From: Nymphaea colorata
Taxonomy: Eukaryota; Streptophyta; Magnoliopsida; Nymphaeales; Nymphaeaceae
Length of the DNA stretch: 64,000 bases
Assembly: GCF_008831285.2 (NCBI RefSeq)
Contig: NW_022204968.1
Location: forward strand, 1 to 64,000
Direction: 5' to 3'
The position numbers and the translations under genes are program-made. Shown here piece after piece: positions 60,726 through 64,000 of this stretch. Under the pieces are notes generated by a model that saw only the letters and a program-made list of their open reading frames with translations, was not told the origin of the DNA and ran no database searches. Each line of letters opens with the position of its first letter. Position 1 is the first letter of the stretch.

Positions 60726-61671
60726 ATGGAACTGAGCAGGATTGACGAGCAGGTCGAAATGCTGCAGACCGTCGGATACACCCTCAACATCGACGAAAAG
60801 TAACGATCAGTACACGCAGACTCAGGCTGAAATTGGCCCATGGAGCCGTCCTCGCCGCCAATGAGCAACTGGATGAGCTTAAGTTTTGGGGAAGAGTGGA
60901 GGGACTCACCAAGAGCTACTATGTGTTGCTCGGACTCACCTTCCGCAAGGCCTATGAGTTCCCACATAAAACATTCTACTACGCGTATCTATCCCATGAC
61001 CATAGTCTATCGTCTGACTTCGAGTTCAAGGAGCTTCCCTGATCTGCTCCTGCAGCACGAGGGATTGCCTTAGAAGTTCAACGCGATGCCTTTCCTGGGC
61101 GACCCCGCCAAGATCCTGGTGAACGTGGAGGGAGAGTCAGAGCAGCAGGAGGGACAGCCTCCCGAGGAGGGCGGCGCCGAGGGCAAGGTGGAGAAGGCGG
61201 AGGACGAGGACGAGGAGGCCAAGAAGGTGCCCAAGAAGAACTTCACCGAGCTCGCCCGCCTCGCCCACGTGGTGCGGGCCATCGAGCACGATTCCCAGTG
61301 CGTGCCTCGCGGAAGCTACCGCATGACTCCTGAGCATGAGCTGAGGCCCAATCGCAACTTCTACGGCTTGGATACGGCCACTGCTCGCGCCCAGTCGAAC
61401 TGGCTGCACTTCCGCTCTCCCATCACCACTCGTGCGCGGTGGGCGATCGAGGACGATATGGTCGTCTTCAACAGCGGCTTCCTGGACTCCATCGAGTCTG
61501 ACAGTCCGGGGGGAAGCTGGACGGTGCAGATCGATGCCAAGCAGAGGAATGCTTCCCTGAGAGCCTGAAATGGCCTGGATACTTCGCCTTCCACAAGCTC
61601 AATTCCTCGCAATTCGGAAGCGCATACATCGGAGATGGCACCAAGAACGTTGACCTCCCTTCATGATCTGA
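60726..61671 (+). CDS. RSPH9: Radial spoke head protein 9
   Basis: About 310 residues: MELSRIDEQVEMLQTVGYTL, LKFWGRVEGLTKSYYVLLGL, MPFLGDPAKILVNVE, an acidic insert of Glu/Gly, NFTELARLAHVVRAIEHDS, then NSGFLDSIESDSPGGSWTVQ and a C-terminus WPGYFAFHKLNSSQF, KNVDLPFMI. These match RSPH9 throughout. The protein belongs to the radial-spoke head that relays signals to axonemal dynein. Three missing bases, the last in DLPFMI. The acidic insert is longer than in animals. Confidence 0.93.
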
Positions 61672-61883
61672 CCATCATCATCAGGCATCATCCCAACCAT
61701 CGAAAAACCGCAATATAACTTATCAACCATATTCATTAATTTTGCTTCAATTGACAGTTCCTGCAAAAATGACAGTATTTTCACGTTTAACGCATTCTTT
61801 CCTTTTCTCTGGCCTGCGGATGTGGGTCGTTACATCGGATCGTCCATTATAAGCTGATTATTTATACTCACATAGACTTCTAA

Positions 61884-62450
61884 ATGCTTCTGCACTCCCC
61901 CTCCGGCGTTTCTCCCGAAGAGTCCGCGCGTCGTAGTCAGCGCAAGACCAAGCGGATCGACCGCGACCGCTTCGCCAAGGCATACTCGAAACCTGTGACT
62001 CCCAAACGCGCCAGGAATCTGCCCGACCAGCAGATCTTCCAGAGCGAGCTCCACGCCTACTGCAACAAGTTGATGTCGGCCAGTACGCGAACCCATGAGG
62101 AATATCTGCTTGCCGAAATGGAGAAGGCCTTCAAGGAACAGAGCAGCAAGCTGTTCCTCATCTGCAAAATAAAATTAAAGCAGGAAGAACCACTTCCACC
62201 ACCTACCAGGGCTCCTCCTTCACCCGTGCTGCTCATCCCGTCAATGGAGTAGGTTCTGGAGAGTTAGATCTCTCAGCTTCCAATGCTGGAGGCAGATTAG
62301 TTTCCCTGGCAGGGTCTCCACAGGGCATAGAGTGCCAAAATGCTTTGCGACAACTACGAAAACCATGAGCTGGTCTACTCGGTGGAGACCTTGACGCCCA
62401 GACTGGCCAGGGAGGATCTGGACTTCAAATTCATGGAGGAACTGCAATGA
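61884..62450 (+). CDS. Uncharacterised basic protein
   Basis: MLLHSPSGVSPEESARRSQR leads to a Lys/Arg-rich N-terminal third. A helix follows (ELHAYCNKLMSASTRTHEEY), then KEQSSKLFLICKIKLKQEEP, a Pro-rich linker and an acidic C-terminus RLAREDLDFKFMEELQ. The whole reads in one frame with four in-frame TAG. No family recognised. Confidence 0.6.
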
Positions 62451-62505
62451 TAAGCCATTTTTATTAACATACACAGTATGGGTGGAAGGCAGATAAACAC
62501 AGATA

Positions 62506-63829
62506 TCATCGTTTGTCCTTCAGGGTAATGGAAGGGTTTAAGTGGTCCACCGGAATCCAACCAATCAGCATAATGGTCGGCAGCACGAACGCTCCCAAGG
62601 CGAGAACGACTGGCAGGAGGGGGATTTGGTTTCCTGAGGGAAGCAGGCTCAGCTGGAAGATAAGGTAGAAGATGGAGTGGAGCTGCTTATTTACCGAGAA
62701 AGCTTCAGCCTTGCCTCCGAAGTGCCTGCGCAGACGAGATACATCCACCCCTCCACGAAGAAGAGGAAAAATCCCCACTAAAAGGCAGTCATCATCGCCA
62801 GCTCATACAGCTTTAGCTCGAGAGTAGCCGCGAACAGCAGACATCCTAAGATGGCCAATATTAATCCGAGCCGACCGGTAAAGAGAGTGCTCATCTTGTC
62901 TGAGATCTTGCCTAGGAGGATGCCGCCTATGGTGGCGCCCGCACCCAAAGCTATCATGAGATAGCCTGCTAGTTTGTTTATCTACGATTTGCTGGCGTCC
63001 GAGAAGATAAGATGGGGGATTTCGGATGAGTAGATTCCAAGCGAAACTCCATCAACGATCAGCAGAGGCAGAACCATCTTCATTTGAGGGAAAAACTGAA
63101 ACACTTTCAGCAGCATTTCCTTCGGACTGTATACGGGTGGAGTGGGGATGGGAGCAGGACTCTACAGAAGACTGCCATTGTTTTAAGATTACATTATCGA
63201 ATCTGAAGTAGCTTGCAAGGCTTTGGGGGCGTCGATGGGGGTGATGAAGATGGCGCAGTAGATGATGGACAAGACTCCAAAGGAACTGATGATCACGAAG
63301 TAAATTTCCGCATCGAAAAACCCCAAACCGAAGGTGGTGAGGAGGCCTGCTGAGACGTTGGAAAGGCAGTAGAGAGTGCTGAATATCCCGAACATTTATC
63401 CCTGTCTCCCCTCCTCTCCTCTCTTCCCGCAAGCCAAATGAATGTAGCGGCCCTGTGATACCCACAAAGGCCCTCCCGAGAGTCCCGCGACCACTGCTCC
63501 TGTGCAGCTGATGGCGAACTTGAGCCAAGATTATTCCGCGAGTGCAGCCAGGATGCCTGAGGAGTAGTTGAGGGTGTAGCAAACTCCGCCGAAGAGGAGC
63601 TGCGTCTTGAGTGGCCACTTGAGGAGGGGGCGAGGAGAGTGGAGAGGATGAAGGCGACGTAGTTGCAGGCGAGGGTGGCTGGGCCGATGCCAGGCAGTCC
63701 GGCGTCCTCGTAGATATGAGTTAGGATGGTCATGTAGAGGAAAAGGGTGTGAAGAGCAGAAAGAAGAAAAGACTTAGTCGTAATGTGTCCTCTCTCACTC
63801 CCATGATTCTTAATAATAATACCCCCCAT
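62506..63829 (-). CDS. UNC93-like / MFS transporter
   Basis: Polytopic membrane protein of about 430 residues. MGGIIIKNHGSERGHITTKS precedes the first TM. The signature VAGLSGGPLWVSQGRYIHLA matches the UNC93 GxGxxxLWxxQGxY motif, followed by GIFSTLYCLSNVSAGLLTTF. A central loop is Pro-rich (SPAPIPTPPVYSPKE). The second half has KISDKMSTLFTGRLGL, ending DHLNPSITLKDKR. UNC93 proteins act in trafficking or as channel regulators. Several frame breaks in both halves. Confidence 0.82.
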
Positions 63830-64000
63830 TTTATTCCCAATTTTGATAAAATAGAATCACCAGAAAGTATAAAAAAGATGAGAAAACGATACAAATGTCA
63901 TTTGATTGAAGGATAGGACACTACTATTTCTCCTTTACTTGGTTATCCATTATGTTTTCTCTTTTTTCTATGTGAATATTCCATCTCTATTCCTTGATGT
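63830..64000. other. AT-rich end of window, no gene seen
   Basis: Upstream region of the UNC93-like gene; no coding signal in the remaining 170 bases. Confidence 0.5.

Overview
ORGANISM. The window starts with 75 bases of (CCCCAA)n telomere, so this is the left end of a ciliate macronuclear chromosome. It is a long, gene-dense, multi-gene chromosome, not a nanochromosome. Genes are packed on both strands with mostly short spacers. Exons are mid-GC and spacers AT-rich. Spliceosomal introns are 17-23 nt, most often exactly 20 nt. TAA and TAG are sense codons and TGA is the only stop. Conserved sites say both TAA and TAG mean glutamate: the two catalytic Glu of a cytosolic carboxypeptidase, the Tyr-Glu-Gly of MORN repeats, EB1, TLK and kinesin motifs, and columns of two tandem paralogues. 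That is the peritrich nuclear code (NCBI table 30), so a peritrich or close oligohymenophorean is the best guess. One oligohymenophorean is reported with UAA=Lys and UAG=Glu; I weighed that and found it less consistent with the data.

HOW TO READ THE GENES. Conventional ORF callers chop these genes at every TAA/TAG. I rebuilt them with TGA as the only stop, removed the tiny introns, and followed the reading frame through many apparent one-base frame breaks, nearly all in the -1 sense. The breaks look mostly like missing bases in the assembly, but a subset falls exactly on a TGA (see findings). Coordinates are therefore start-ATG to TGA spans. Exon and frame details inside are approximate where no homology anchors them.

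LAYOUT. 0-10 kb: cyclic-nucleotide-type K+ channel, a putative myristoylated protein, a coiled-coil protein, tRNA-Ser(AGA), an EB1 protein, a RINGv E3 ligase, a small Cys-rich membrane protein, a steroid-reductase-like membrane enzyme, and a 126-nt poly-C tract between imperfect direct repeats. 10-20 kb: a membrane protein, a heat shock factor, two kinases, HSBP1, a HEAT-like protein and a LITAF protein. 20-30 kb: amino-acid transporter, ANP32-like protein, kinesin, dual-specificity phosphatase, FHA protein, BET bromodomain protein. 30-40 kb: CCDC130-type splicing factor, RsfS/MALSU1, a PHD-extended PHD protein and several coiled-coil proteins. 40-49 kb: two tandem family-2 glycosyltransferases, a tubulin-type carboxypeptidase, a CCCH zinc-finger protein and a Tousled-like kinase. 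49-64 kb: a pseudokinase-MORN protein, Kelch protein, AGC-like kinase, (methyl)citrate synthase, a MORN protein, radial spoke protein RSPH9 and an UNC93-like transporter.

THEMES. There is no operon logic. Recurring roles are microtubule and cilium biology (EB1, kinesin, CCP, RSPH9), chromatin (BET, ePHD, ANP32, TLK) and signalling, with several predicted N-myristoylated proteins. HSF and its binding partner HSBP1 sit about 2 kb apart. No CRISPR, prophage, insertion sequence or viral gene was seen.
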